NCBI RefSeq assembly: GCF_004135585.1
Contig: NZ_CP035501.1
Span: forward strand, 5,217,501 to 5,281,500
DNA from: Sphingosinicella sp. BN140058
GTDB taxonomy: Bacteria; Pseudomonadota; Alphaproteobacteria; Sphingomonadales; Sphingomonadaceae
DNA: 64,000 bases
Direction of reading: 5' to 3'
Both the position numbers and the translations under genes were made by a program. Shown here one piece after another: positions 16,672-24,848 of the stretch (position 1 is the stretch's first letter; every line of letters starts with the position of its first letter). A model generated the notes under the pieces. That model was not told the origin of the DNA and made no database searches. It saw only the letters and a program-made list of their open reading frames with translations.

Positions 16672-17799
16672 TCAATAATAATCCGCAAGGGTGAGCAGAT
16701 GCGGCGGCTTTCCACGAACGCCGATCCGGTAGGACATGCCTGTCGGTCGGCGGCCGAGATTGCGGTTCTCGGCGAGAAACCGAGCGGTGATCGGCTCGTC
16801 GTCGACGGTGACGATCGCGTCGCCGACCTGCAATCCCGAGGCAGCGGCAGGGCTGCCGGGGGAAATGTGGATGATCTCGAGGCAATCCGGCCCGGCGACG
16901 ACGTGGAGGCCGGATCGGTCGGCCACGAACGGGGCGTCGAACCCGGCGGCCGGGTGCAGTCTCAACCGCCCTGCGCCGAGATCGAGGATCGAATGGAATC
17001 TCCAGAGAAGCGGTGCGCCGATGACGATCGGCGCGTCCAGATTCCAGCATTGCGGAATGCTGAGCGGTACCTCCGTTAGCTGGTGGCCTCCGATGTTAAG
17101 CCGGGAGAGGCGGGTGACGGTGCTGACGGAGAGGCCTTCCACGCCGACACTCGCCGAGGTGGAATGCGGGCGCCCCTCAAGCAAATTCGCGCCGTCAACG
17201 AACTTCCGCGCCGCATAGAGAGGGATGCTGCTGCCGAGATCGACAACTGCAGGCATCCGCAAGCCGCGGCCGAGCTCGACTTCGAGGCAGAAGAGTTTGT
17301 CACGCGTCCGCACCAGATGGTGCCAGTCCTCGCCGACGATCGAGGCCTGTCGAGGGCAGAAGCGGACGACCATGCGATCGGGATCGATCTCGACCCGATT
17401 GTGCAGGAACGCTTCTTGACCGAGCACGAGATCGATCCGCGTTCGTGCGGCTGCTGAAAGGTGTGCCAGATCGAGCACGGCCGGGCTGATCGGGGGCAAT
17501 TGCGTGTCCCCGATCCTGATCGTCAGGGGGCGCGCCGTCTGCGCGCTGACGGTGGCGGTCAGGCCGGCAAGCTGCTGGCCGGTCGGACAGTCCAGACCGG
17601 CGGACGCGGCCCACCGGCGATCGAGCACCGAGCGGCTGGCGCCGCTGTCGAGCAGAGCGGTGATCGGCCTGCCGGCGAGGATCACCGGCAGGCAGAGCAG
17701 TTGATCGCCCCCGCCGGTCAATGGAAGCCAGGGCCTGCCGGGGGCAGAGGCAGGCCCTGGCCGGGTCGCTGGCGGGAGGCGCCAGCGCACGCTGCTCAT
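16672..17799 (-). CDS. Retropepsin-like aspartic protease with C-terminal PDZ domain
   Basis: The 375-residue product has an N-terminal retropepsin fold with ITALLDSGASRSVLD (Asp51). A second related motif, PAVVDLGSSIPLYA, lies near residue 185, so both lobes of a pepsin-like dimer may sit in one chain. Residues about 290-375 form a PDZ domain (ISPGSPAAASGLQVGDAIVT). ATG 17799 overlaps the SulP stop as ATGA, so translation is coupled to the transporter. No signal peptide is evident from this start. The protease presumably acts on a membrane or periplasmic partner, but nothing indicates the substrate. Confidence 0.85.
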   Translation of the reverse strand: MSSVRWRLPPATRPGPASAPGRPWLPLTGGGDQLLCLPVILAGRPITALLDSGASRSVLDRRWAASAGLDCPTGQQLAGLTATVSAQTARPLTIRIGDTQLPPISPAVLDLAHLSAAARTRIDLVLGQEAFLHNRVEIDPDRMVVRFCPRQASIVGEDWHHLVRTRDKLFCLEVELGRGLRMPAVVDLGSSIPLYAARKFVDGANLLEGRPHSTSASVGVEGLSVSTVTRLSRLNIGGHQLTEVPLSIPQCWNLDAPIVIGAPLLWRFHSILDLGAGRLRLHPAAGFDAPFVADRSGLHVVAGPDCLEIIHISPGSPAAASGLQVGDAIVTVDDEPITARFLAENRNLGRRPTGMSYRIGVRGKPPHLLTLADYY

Positions 17800-19292
17800 C
17801 CGGCGTGCACCAGCTGCGCCACCCGGCCGCGCGCGCCGGTGACTTCGACGGCATGGCCGGCCCGCTTGCGCCGTCCGAGCCATTCCGTGAGCATCTCGGC
17901 GAAGGTGTGATCGACATGATCCACCTTCGACAGATTGATCGTGACCCGTTCATCCTGTGGCACGGCATCGAGCACCGCCGAGACCTTGGGCAGCGCCACG
18001 AACGTAGCCGCACCGTCCAGGGCGATCTCGCGGACCGGAGCCTCCTGCCGGTCTTCGACCTTGAGACGAATACGCTTCAGGTGCGGCACCAACTCGAGCA
18101 TCGACAAAGCGAGGCCCGTGAGCACGCCAGTGAGCAGATCGGAGGCGACCACCATCACGAAGGTGCCAGCCCAGATCAAAGCGGGGAAGCGGCCATATTG
18201 ATGGAGGAGGTGCTTGACGTGCTGGAGGCTGACGAGCCGCCATCCGGTCACCACCAGAATGCCGGCAAGCGCCGCCATCGGGATCTCGCGCAAGAGCCAC
18301 GGCAGCAGGGCAACGAAGCCGAGGATCCAGATGCCATGGAGGATCGCGGATGCGCGGGTCATTGCGCCGGCCTGGACGTTCGCCGAGCTGCGTACGATCA
18401 CGCCGGTCATCGGGATCGATCCGACCGCACCGCAGAGCAGGTTGCCGACGCCCTGCGCGCGCAGTTCCTTGTTGTAGTCGGTGCGAACGCCGTCATGCAT
18501 GCGGTCCACCGCGGCTGCCGACAGCAGGGTTTCGGCGCTTGCGATGAAGGCGATCGCGACAGCGGTGACGAGGATGGTCGGGTTGAGGAAGCTTGCGAAG
18601 ACCTCCGTTCCGGGGAAATCGATCGCGCTGGCGAGCGAATCGGGCACGTTTACCCGCGCCACGTCGAGGCTGAGCAGCAGAGCGGCCAGCGTCGCAGCGA
18701 CGATCCCGACCAACGCGCCCGGCACGAGGCGCAGGGATGCCGGACGGAATTTCTCCCAGCCGAGCATGAATCCGATCGTCAGCAGGCCGACGGCGAAGGC
18801 GGCAACGGCGCCGCCCGACTGACCGGGGGCCAGGCCGAGCAGCCGCGCCGGCATTGCGGCGAGATTGTCGAGCCCGCTCGGCAGCGGCTTGGCATCGAAC
18901 AGAACATGATATTGGCCGGCCACGATCAGCAGGCCGATGCCGGCAAGCATGCCGTGCACGACCGCCGGAGAGATCGCCCGGAACCAGCCGCCAAGGCGAA
19001 AGATGCCGGCCGCGACCTGGATAAGGCCAGCGAGCAGCAGGATCGGGCCGAGCGCGCTCAGGCCCTGGTCGCGAACGATCTCGAACACGATCACCGCCAG
19101 GCCCGCGGCCGGGCCGCTGACCTGGAGCGGAGAACCGGCGAGGAGGCCGACGACGATGCCGCCGATGATGCCGGTGATCAGCCCCTTTTCCGGCGGCACG
19201 CCCGAGGCGAGGGCAATGCCCATGCACAAGGGCATGGCCACGAGAAAGACGACAATGGACGCGGTGAAATCGCGCAGCGCGAATTGGGGCAT
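17796..19292 (-). CDS. SulP-family anion transporter (bicarbonate/sulfate permease)
   Basis: The 498-residue inner-membrane product has about a dozen hydrophobic segments starting with ASIVVFLVAMPLCMGIALASG, the SulP signature region ending IIGGIVVGLLAGSPLQVSGPAAG, and a cytosolic STAS domain from about residue 400. ATG 19292 follows AAGGA. It lies 10 nt after the carbonic anhydrase gene in one operon. SulP-carbonic anhydrase pairs typically move bicarbonate rather than sulfate, so bicarbonate uptake is the better guess. The gene also overlaps a downstream protease gene by ATGA. Confidence 0.93.
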   Translation of the reverse strand: MPQFALRDFTASIVVFLVAMPLCMGIALASGVPPEKGLITGIIGGIVVGLLAGSPLQVSGPAAGLAVIVFEIVRDQGLSALGPILLLAGLIQVAAGIFRLGGWFRAISPAVVHGMLAGIGLLIVAGQYHVLFDAKPLPSGLDNLAAMPARLLGLAPGQSGGAVAAFAVGLLTIGFMLGWEKFRPASLRLVPGALVGIVAATLAALLLSLDVARVNVPDSLASAIDFPGTEVFASFLNPTILVTAVAIAFIASAETLLSAAAVDRMHDGVRTDYNKELRAQGVGNLLCGAVGSIPMTGVIVRSSANVQAGAMTRASAILHGIWILGFVALLPWLLREIPMAALAGILVVTGWRLVSLQHVKHLLHQYGRFPALIWAGTFVMVVASDLLTGVLTGLALSMLELVPHLKRIRLKVEDRQEAPVREIALDGAATFVALPKVSAVLDAVPQDERVTINLSKVDHVDHTFAEMLTEWLGRRKRAGHAVEVTGARGRVAQLVHAG

Positions 19293-19302
19293 GATCGCGT
19301 CC

Positions 19303-19998
19303 TTATTCGGCGGCTTCGGCGAATTCGGGCGCGGCGGCGAGTCGGGCGCCATGGGCCAGCGCGACCGGCAGCGGGCGGTCCTCGCGCAGAGTGACGAAGC
19401 GGTTGGTCTCGCCATCGAGCGCCAGCACGACGCCGGCATGGATGTCGACATACCAGCCGTGGAGCGCGATCTCGCCCCGCGCGATACCGGCGGCGACCGA
19501 AGGATGGGTGCGCAGATGGGCGATCTGGGCCACCACATTTTCGAGCGTCACCGCGCGCACGCGATCCTGACCGTCGAGCTCGGGATAGCAATCGCTGACG
19601 ACCTTGGCGGCCGCGTTGGAATGACGAAGCCAGGCGGCGACGTTCGGCATCGAGGCGAGGACGTCATCCTTGCCGATCGCCTTCATGGCGCCGCAATCGG
19701 AATGGCCGCAAACGATGATGTCGCGAACGCCGAGCACCATCACGGCATATTCGACGGTCGACGACACGCCGCCGTTCATCTGCCCGAACGGCGGCACGAT
19801 GTTGCCGGCATTCCGGCAGACGAAGAGGTCGCCCGGCTGCGCCTGCATGATGTGTTCGGGAACGACGCGCGAATCCGCGCAAGAGATCATCAGCGCCTTG
19901 GGACTCTGGCCGTCGGTGGCGAGCCGCGAGTAGAGCGCGCTCTGGTCTGCATAAACCTGCTTTTCGAAACTGAAGACGCGGCCGATCAGCTCGTTCAT
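19303..19998 (-). CDS. Beta-class carbonic anhydrase
   Basis: The 231-residue cytosolic product carries the zinc ligands of beta-carbonic anhydrase: Cys40 in ISCADSRV, with the catalytic dyad Asp42-Arg44, and His99/Cys102 in GHSDCGAM. It interconverts carbon dioxide and bicarbonate. ATG 19998 is preceded by AAGGAG. It is the first gene of a carbonic anhydrase-SulP-protease operon, so it probably supplies or traps bicarbonate carried by the SulP protein. Confidence 0.96.
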   Translation of the reverse strand: MNELIGRVFSFEKQVYADQSALYSRLATDGQSPKALMISCADSRVVPEHIMQAQPGDLFVCRNAGNIVPPFGQMNGGVSSTVEYAVMVLGVRDIIVCGHSDCGAMKAIGKDDVLASMPNVAAWLRHSNAAAKVVSDCYPELDGQDRVRAVTLENVVAQIAHLRTHPSVAAGIARGEIALHGWYVDIHAGVVLALDGETNRFVTLREDRPLPVALAHGARLAAAPEFAEAAE

Positions 19999-20088
19999 GA
20001 TTGTGACTCCTTCACTGGGCATCGGAGCCTGCAGATACGGAGCGAACTTTGCTGCGGCGCAGCGGGTCTGTAAGGAAGTGTTGCTGCC

Positions 20089-21408
20089 TTAGTCGTTCTT
20101 CGGGGGCGCGAGCGGCAAGCGGATTTCGGCACGCAGGCCACGCACGCTTCGATTGGCGATGCGGAAATCGCCTCCCTCGCTGCGGACGATGCGCTCCACG
20201 ATGCTGAGACCCAGGCCTAGGCCGGCCGTGTTGCGCGCGCGGGCGCCGTCCAGCCGTGAGAACGGGCGCAGGGCCTCTTCCATCCGGTCTTCCGGGATGC
20301 CCGGGCCATCATCCTCGACCGCGATGATCGCCCAGTCGTTAGTCATGCGCAGGGAGACATCGGCGCCGCCGCCATAATGAAGGCCGTTGTCGACCAGGTT
20401 GCGAAGGGCACGCTTTATCGCCGCAGGTCGGAGCTGCATCTCGGCATGGCGCGGTCCCGCATAAGTCACCGCGCCGCCGAGATCGCGCACCTCGTCGACC
20501 AGCGTGTCGATCAGTACGGCGAGATCGACGCGCACCGGCGGCTGCGGATCCGTCTCCCCGCCGAAATAGGCGAGCAGCGATTCGATCATCTCCTCCATTT
20601 CGCCCAGATCGCCGAAGATCGCCTTGCGCAGATCGGCATCGGCGATAGCCTCGCTGCGCAGGCGCAGCCGTGCGAGCGGGGTCCGCAGGTCGTGGCCCGC
20701 CGCCGCCAGCGCCTGGGTGCGATCGGCGATCAGTCGATGGATCCTGGTCTGCATGGCGTTGAACGCGCGGATGACCCGGCGCACCTCGCCCGGGCCGCGT
20801 TCCTCGACGAGCAGTTCGCGCCCCTGGCCGACGGCTTCCGCGGCGCGGGCCAATTCGCCCATCGGCCGCAGCGTCCGGCGGATCATCAGCCCGGCGATGA
20901 TGATGAGCGCCACGGCCGGGATGATCGCGAGCAGGAAGCGGTTGGCTGCGATGCTGGCCGATTCGACGACATGGGCCGCTTCGAACCGAACGGTGCTGCC
21001 GTCGGGCAGGGATGCGATGCCGGCGACGACGTGGCCACGCCCACCAGCAAGGTAGAGTCTCAGATCGGAGCGGGCCAGTGTCGGTTCCCACTGCACGATC
21101 TGGTCGCGCATCGTGCGAAGCTCGGGCGCGATCGCCGGCAGCGGCGGCGGCGACTTGCGCCATTCGAAGCGGAACTTGTCGCTGGAGATGCGTGCGGCGA
21201 GCGCAATCCGTTCCGCCGCCGGACGGCTGCCGACGAGGCGGTATCCGAGGGCGAGATGCTCGGCGAGGCGGTGCGCCTCTTCCTCACGCACCTGGAGACG
21301 AGCAACCCGTTCGTAGAACAAGGTGCTGGCGGCGAACTCGAAGACGATCGCGAGGAGGAGAATGCCGAAAATCCGCGTCAGCAACGCGGACGGACGTTTG
21401 AAGATCAT
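20089..21408 (-). CDS. EnvZ-like sensor histidine kinase
   Basis: The 439-residue inner-membrane kinase has transmembrane helices at about residues 12-31 and 157-177 enclosing a roughly 125-residue periplasmic sensor. HAMP and dimerisation follow (RPMGELARAAEAV), with phospho-acceptor His239 in GHDLRTPLARL. The ATPase boxes are NLVDNGLHYGGG (N), VEDDGPGIP (G1) and NTAGLGLGLSIV (G2). Its start overlaps the response regulator stop by ATGA, so the two are coupled. The signal is unknown. Confidence 0.95.
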   Translation of the reverse strand: MIFKRPSALLTRIFGILLLAIVFEFAASTLFYERVARLQVREEEAHRLAEHLALGYRLVGSRPAAERIALAARISSDKFRFEWRKSPPPLPAIAPELRTMRDQIVQWEPTLARSDLRLYLAGGRGHVVAGIASLPDGSTVRFEAAHVVESASIAANRFLLAIIPAVALIIIAGLMIRRTLRPMGELARAAEAVGQGRELLVEERGPGEVRRVIRAFNAMQTRIHRLIADRTQALAAAGHDLRTPLARLRLRSEAIADADLRKAIFGDLGEMEEMIESLLAYFGGETDPQPPVRVDLAVLIDTLVDEVRDLGGAVTYAGPRHAEMQLRPAAIKRALRNLVDNGLHYGGGADVSLRMTNDWAIIAVEDDGPGIPEDRMEEALRPFSRLDGARARNTAGLGLGLSIVERIVRSEGGDFRIANRSVRGLRAEIRLPLAPPKND

Positions 21409-22154
21409 TGCCGATCGACGGCCGCGTTGAACATGTAGCCGACGCCGCGCACCGTCACGAACGGCGCCGCACCCCGATCCGTGGAGAGCTTGCGGCGCAG
21501 CCGGCTGACCAGGACGTCGATGCTCCGGTCCGACGAATCGCCGAGCCGGTTGCGCGACAGCTCGATGAGGCGTTCGCGTGAGATCACCCGCTGGGGCTGA
21601 TCAAGGAAGACGGTCAGCAGATCGAATTCGGCGCCGGTAAGCTCCACGACCGCCCCGGTCGGCGAAATCACCTCGCGGCGGGTGAAGTCTGCGACCCAGC
21701 CGTCGAACGCCGCCCGTTGGGCACGTTCGGCACCATGGCGGCCGTCGAGCCGGCCGCGCCGCAGGACGGCGCGGATGCGGGCCACCAATTCGCGGGTGCT
21801 GAACGGCTTGGCGAGATAATCGTCGGCGCCGAGCTCCAGACCGACGACTCGGTCGGTCTCCTCGCCGCGCGCACTCACGAAGATGATCGGAACGTCACCG
21901 CGCTGGCGGATCATCCGGCACAGATCGATGCCGCTGGTGCCCGGCAGCATGATGTCGAGCAGGATCAGATCGACGGGTTCGGCCTCCAGGGCGGCCCACA
22001 TTTCCGCACCCGACACCGCGGTGCGGACCCGATAGCCATTTTGCTGCAGCGCGCGCGCCGTCAGTGTCCGCAGTGCGGGATCGTCCTCGACGAGCAGAAC
22101 GAGCTGTGCGCTCACGCCCTCGGAACCATGGCAATCGGAAGCATGGCCGCGCAT
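21405..22154 (-). CDS. OmpR-family response regulator
   Basis: The 249-residue product has a receiver domain with phospho-acceptor Asp67 in LLDIMLPG, the acidic pair in VEDDPAL and Lys in LAKPFSTREL. A C-terminal OmpR winged helix follows (FDLLTVFLDQPQRVISRERL, then DVLVSRLRRKL, GVGYMF). It precedes and overlaps the kinase gene. The start could be ATG 22154, as given, or GTG 22115 closer to the receiver domain. A second kinase gene starts divergently about 210 nt away. Confidence 0.95.
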   Translation of the reverse strand: MRGHASDCHGSEGVSAQLVLLVEDDPALRTLTARALQQNGYRVRTAVSGAEMWAALEAEPVDLILLDIMLPGTSGIDLCRMIRQRGDVPIIFVSARGEETDRVVGLELGADDYLAKPFSTRELVARIRAVLRRGRLDGRHGAERAQRAAFDGWVADFTRREVISPTGAVVELTGAEFDLLTVFLDQPQRVISRERLIELSRNRLGDSSDRSIDVLVSRLRRKLSTDRGAAPFVTVRGVGYMFNAAVDRQ

Positions 22155-22367
22155 CTAGGTTTCGGTGCGGCGCTGCGCAACCGCGACGAACCACATAGCC
22201 GTGTCAGCAACACTTTGTTACGTTGGCGTCCCGTGTTTCCTGTAAAGTGGCGCGTGGCAACGACTTAGGCATGATGCGACGCCGGAGCCGAAGCACTTTC
22301 GGCGGTGGTGCGACGGATCGCGCCGGCGAGGAGAGCGACGCTGAGCGGGATGGGAGAGAGAAGGTTG

Positions 22368-23657
22368 ATGCCGCCGCGCCTGATCGGCCGCGTCGGTCTC
22401 GTCATTCTTGCTCTCGCACTGCTCCAGGTGACCGCCAGCCTGGTCTTCTACCGGGTCATCGATCGCCATACCGCGCGGGCCGATCATGCCCGGCGTGCGG
22501 CGGAACTGCTTGTCGTCAGCCATCGGCTCGAACTGGTCGGCAAGGAGCGGGTATCCAGGCTGATGACCACCCGCCACCTTGCGGTTTCGGTCGATCAAAC
22601 TCCGCTGGTGCCGCGGCCCGGTTCCGCGGTCGAGGAGATCCGCCAGGAGATCCTGCGCTGGGAGCCGGAACTGGCGGCGCGAAGGCTCCATCTCGACAGT
22701 GAGCGGACCGGAGGGCGCGAACATCTGGTCGGATCGATGCAATTGGCCGATCGCAAATGGCTGAACTTCCGCTCAGCCAACCTTTCTGCGCGCTGGCCGA
22801 TCGCGGTGAAAGCCGCGACGATCACCCTGTTGCTGACGCTCGTCTGCCTGATGGCCGTCCTCTACACGCTGCGGCTGATGGGCGCACCGCTGCGGCGCCT
22901 CGCCGAGGCAACCGAACGGATCGGGGAGGGGGCGCGCGTGTCGTTTTCCGAGACCGGGCCCAGGGATGTGCGCAATCTGAGCCGGGCGTTCAACCAGATG
23001 CAGGAGCGGCTCGCACGCATGGTCACCGACCAGGCGAGCGCCTTCGAGGCGATCAGCCATGATCTGCGGACGCCGCTCAGTCGCATCAAGGTTGCCGCCG
23101 ACTTCGTCGAAGCGGAAGACATCAGGACGATGATCGCGGACAGCAGCGACGAAATGGAGGCCATGCTGTCGTCGCTCCAGCGCTTCCTGCGGGCGCAGCA
23201 CGTCACCGGCGAGGCGGCGCCGATTGCGCTTCCGGAGCTTGCGGCGGCATTGCGCGAGCGCTGGGGCGAGGAGTTGACCGTCGAGACGCCGCGCGCAACG
23301 ATCGTCACTTACCGCGAACCCCTCGAGATGGCGCTCGATCCCCTGATCGAAAATGCGCTTCAATATGGCGGGCGGGCGACCTTGTCGTTTCGCCATGATG
23401 CGGACGGCTGGTTGGCGGAACTGCACGATTCCGGGCCCGGCATCCCGGATCCTCACCTGGCCGATGTGCTGACACCGTTCTTCCGCCTCGACGAGGCCAG
23501 AGCCCGCAACACTGCCGGCTTCGGCCTCGGTATTCCGACCGCCCATCGCCTTCTGCTCCGTTTCGGCGGCGCGCTCGAATTCGAGAACCGGAAGGAGGGC
23601 GGATTGGTCGCACGTATCCGGCTTCCCACCACCGCGGCCGTGTTCCACGAACGCTGA
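22368..23657 (+). CDS. Second EnvZ-like sensor histidine kinase, no own regulator
   Basis: The 429-residue kinase has the same layout as its neighbour: transmembrane helices near residues 8-28 and 148-168, HAMP, His231 in ISHDLRTPLSR, N box PLIENALQYGG, G1 DSGPGIP, and a modified G2 region NTAGFGLGIPTAHRL. The ATG at 22368 follows GAGAAGG and aligns with the other kinase's N-terminus. It is transcribed away from the kinase/regulator pair, and no regulator follows, so it may talk to the divergent OmpR protein or to one elsewhere. Confidence 0.92.
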   Translation: MPPRLIGRVGLVILALALLQVTASLVFYRVIDRHTARADHARRAAELLVVSHRLELVGKERVSRLMTTRHLAVSVDQTPLVPRPGSAVEEIRQEILRWEPELAARRLHLDSERTGGREHLVGSMQLADRKWLNFRSANLSARWPIAVKAATITLLLTLVCLMAVLYTLRLMGAPLRRLAEATERIGEGARVSFSETGPRDVRNLSRAFNQMQERLARMVTDQASAFEAISHDLRTPLSRIKVAADFVEAEDIRTMIADSSDEMEAMLSSLQRFLRAQHVTGEAAPIALPELAAALRERWGEELTVETPRATIVTYREPLEMALDPLIENALQYGGRATLSFRHDADGWLAELHDSGPGIPDPHLADVLTPFFRLDEARARNTAGFGLGIPTAHRLLLRFGGALEFENRKEGGLVARIRLPTTAAVFHER

Positions 23658-23707
23658 GACCTCGAAAGCCCCTTGGCGCGGGCTGCGCTTCGGTGCAGCC
23701 TGCCGCA

Positions 23708-24835
23708 ATGCTGTCGCTCGCCGCTTTGCTCGTCTCGCTCTCGGCTCAGGCCGCGGCGTCACCGCCCTCCACGCCGCAGGTTCCGCCGATCGCCGGTGCG
23801 ACCTCGCCAGCGCCGCCCGAAAGAAGCTGGCCGACGCAGGAAGGGGATTATGTCCTCCGCAATTTCCGCTTCCGCTCCGGCGAGACGCTGCCGTCGTTGC
23901 GCATTCACTACACCACCCTTGGTACGCCGCATCGCAACGCGGCGGGTGACATCGACAACGCCGTCATGGTGCTGCACGGCACCGGCGGCACCGGCAAGCA
24001 ATTCCTTTCACCGCAGTTCGCCGAGCAGCTCTACGGGCCGGGCCAAGTGCTCGACATCACCCGCTATTGGATCATCCTGCCCGACAATATCGGGCACGGC
24101 AAATCGTCAAAGCCCTCCGATGGTCTGCGCGTGCGCTTCCCGAAATATGATTATGACGACATGGTCGACGCACAGCACCGCCTGCTGCGCGATCATCTCG
24201 GCATCAAGCGCATGCGCCTGATCATGGGCACGTCGATGGGCTGCATGCACGCTTTCGTCTGGGGCGAGACCCACCCGGAGTTCAGCCGCGCGTTGATGCC
24301 GCTCGCGTGCGAACCCGTGCAGATCGCCGGTCTCAACCGGATGTGGCGGCAGCTGCTGATCGACGGCATCAAGGCCGATCCGGCCTGGGCGGGTGGGGAC
24401 TATACGGCCCAGCCGGCGCAGGGTCTGCGCACCGCCGCAACGCTGCTTTTCGTCGCCGGCACTGCCCCGCTCCAGCTCCAGAAGAGCTACCCGACCCGCG
24501 ATGCGGCTGCCGATTATGCACGCGGCCGGATCGAGACGTCGATGGCGAACCTCGATGCCAACGACCTCATCTACCAGGTCGATTCCTCGCGCAATTACGA
24601 TCCCTGGCCGAGGCTGGAGGCGATCACCGCGCCGACGATGTGGATCAACTCGGCCGACGATTTCATCAACCCGCGCAACTTCGACTTTCCGCAGCGGGCG
24701 GTGGCGCGGATGAAGGATGCCCGCTTCCGCATGATCGAGGAAAGCAGCGAGACACGCGGCCACGGTACCCACACCTGGGCCACCTTCTGGAAGAACGATC
24801 TGGCCGCCTTGCTGACGCGAACCGCGCGCGACTGA
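23708..24835 (+). CDS. Exported MetX-like alpha/beta hydrolase
   Basis: The 375-residue product has a signal peptide (MLSLAALLVSLSAQAAA). The alpha/beta hydrolase core resembles the homoserine acetyltransferase branch, with LRIHYTTLGTPHRN, LPDNIGHGKSS, nucleophile Ser176 in GTSMGC, the acid in NSADDFINP and His in RGHGTHTW. Export argues against methionine synthesis, so it is more likely a periplasmic esterase or acyltransferase. A GTG at 23693 is an alternative start. The patatin gene follows after 13 nt, suggesting a joint lipid or ester hydrolysis role. Confidence 0.88.
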   Translation: MLSLAALLVSLSAQAAASPPSTPQVPPIAGATSPAPPERSWPTQEGDYVLRNFRFRSGETLPSLRIHYTTLGTPHRNAAGDIDNAVMVLHGTGGTGKQFLSPQFAEQLYGPGQVLDITRYWIILPDNIGHGKSSKPSDGLRVRFPKYDYDDMVDAQHRLLRDHLGIKRMRLIMGTSMGCMHAFVWGETHPEFSRALMPLACEPVQIAGLNRMWRQLLIDGIKADPAWAGGDYTAQPAQGLRTAATLLFVAGTAPLQLQKSYPTRDAAADYARGRIETSMANLDANDLIYQVDSSRNYDPWPRLEAITAPTMWINSADDFINPRNFDFPQRAVARMKDARFRMIEESSETRGHGTHTWATFWKNDLAALLTRTARD

Positions 24836-24848
24836 AGGGAGCACCGCA

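Noticed and set aside
17721..19394. Long plus-strand open frame opposite the SulP gene
   Set aside because: Antisense shadow of a clear membrane transporter; its product is charged low-complexity sequence.
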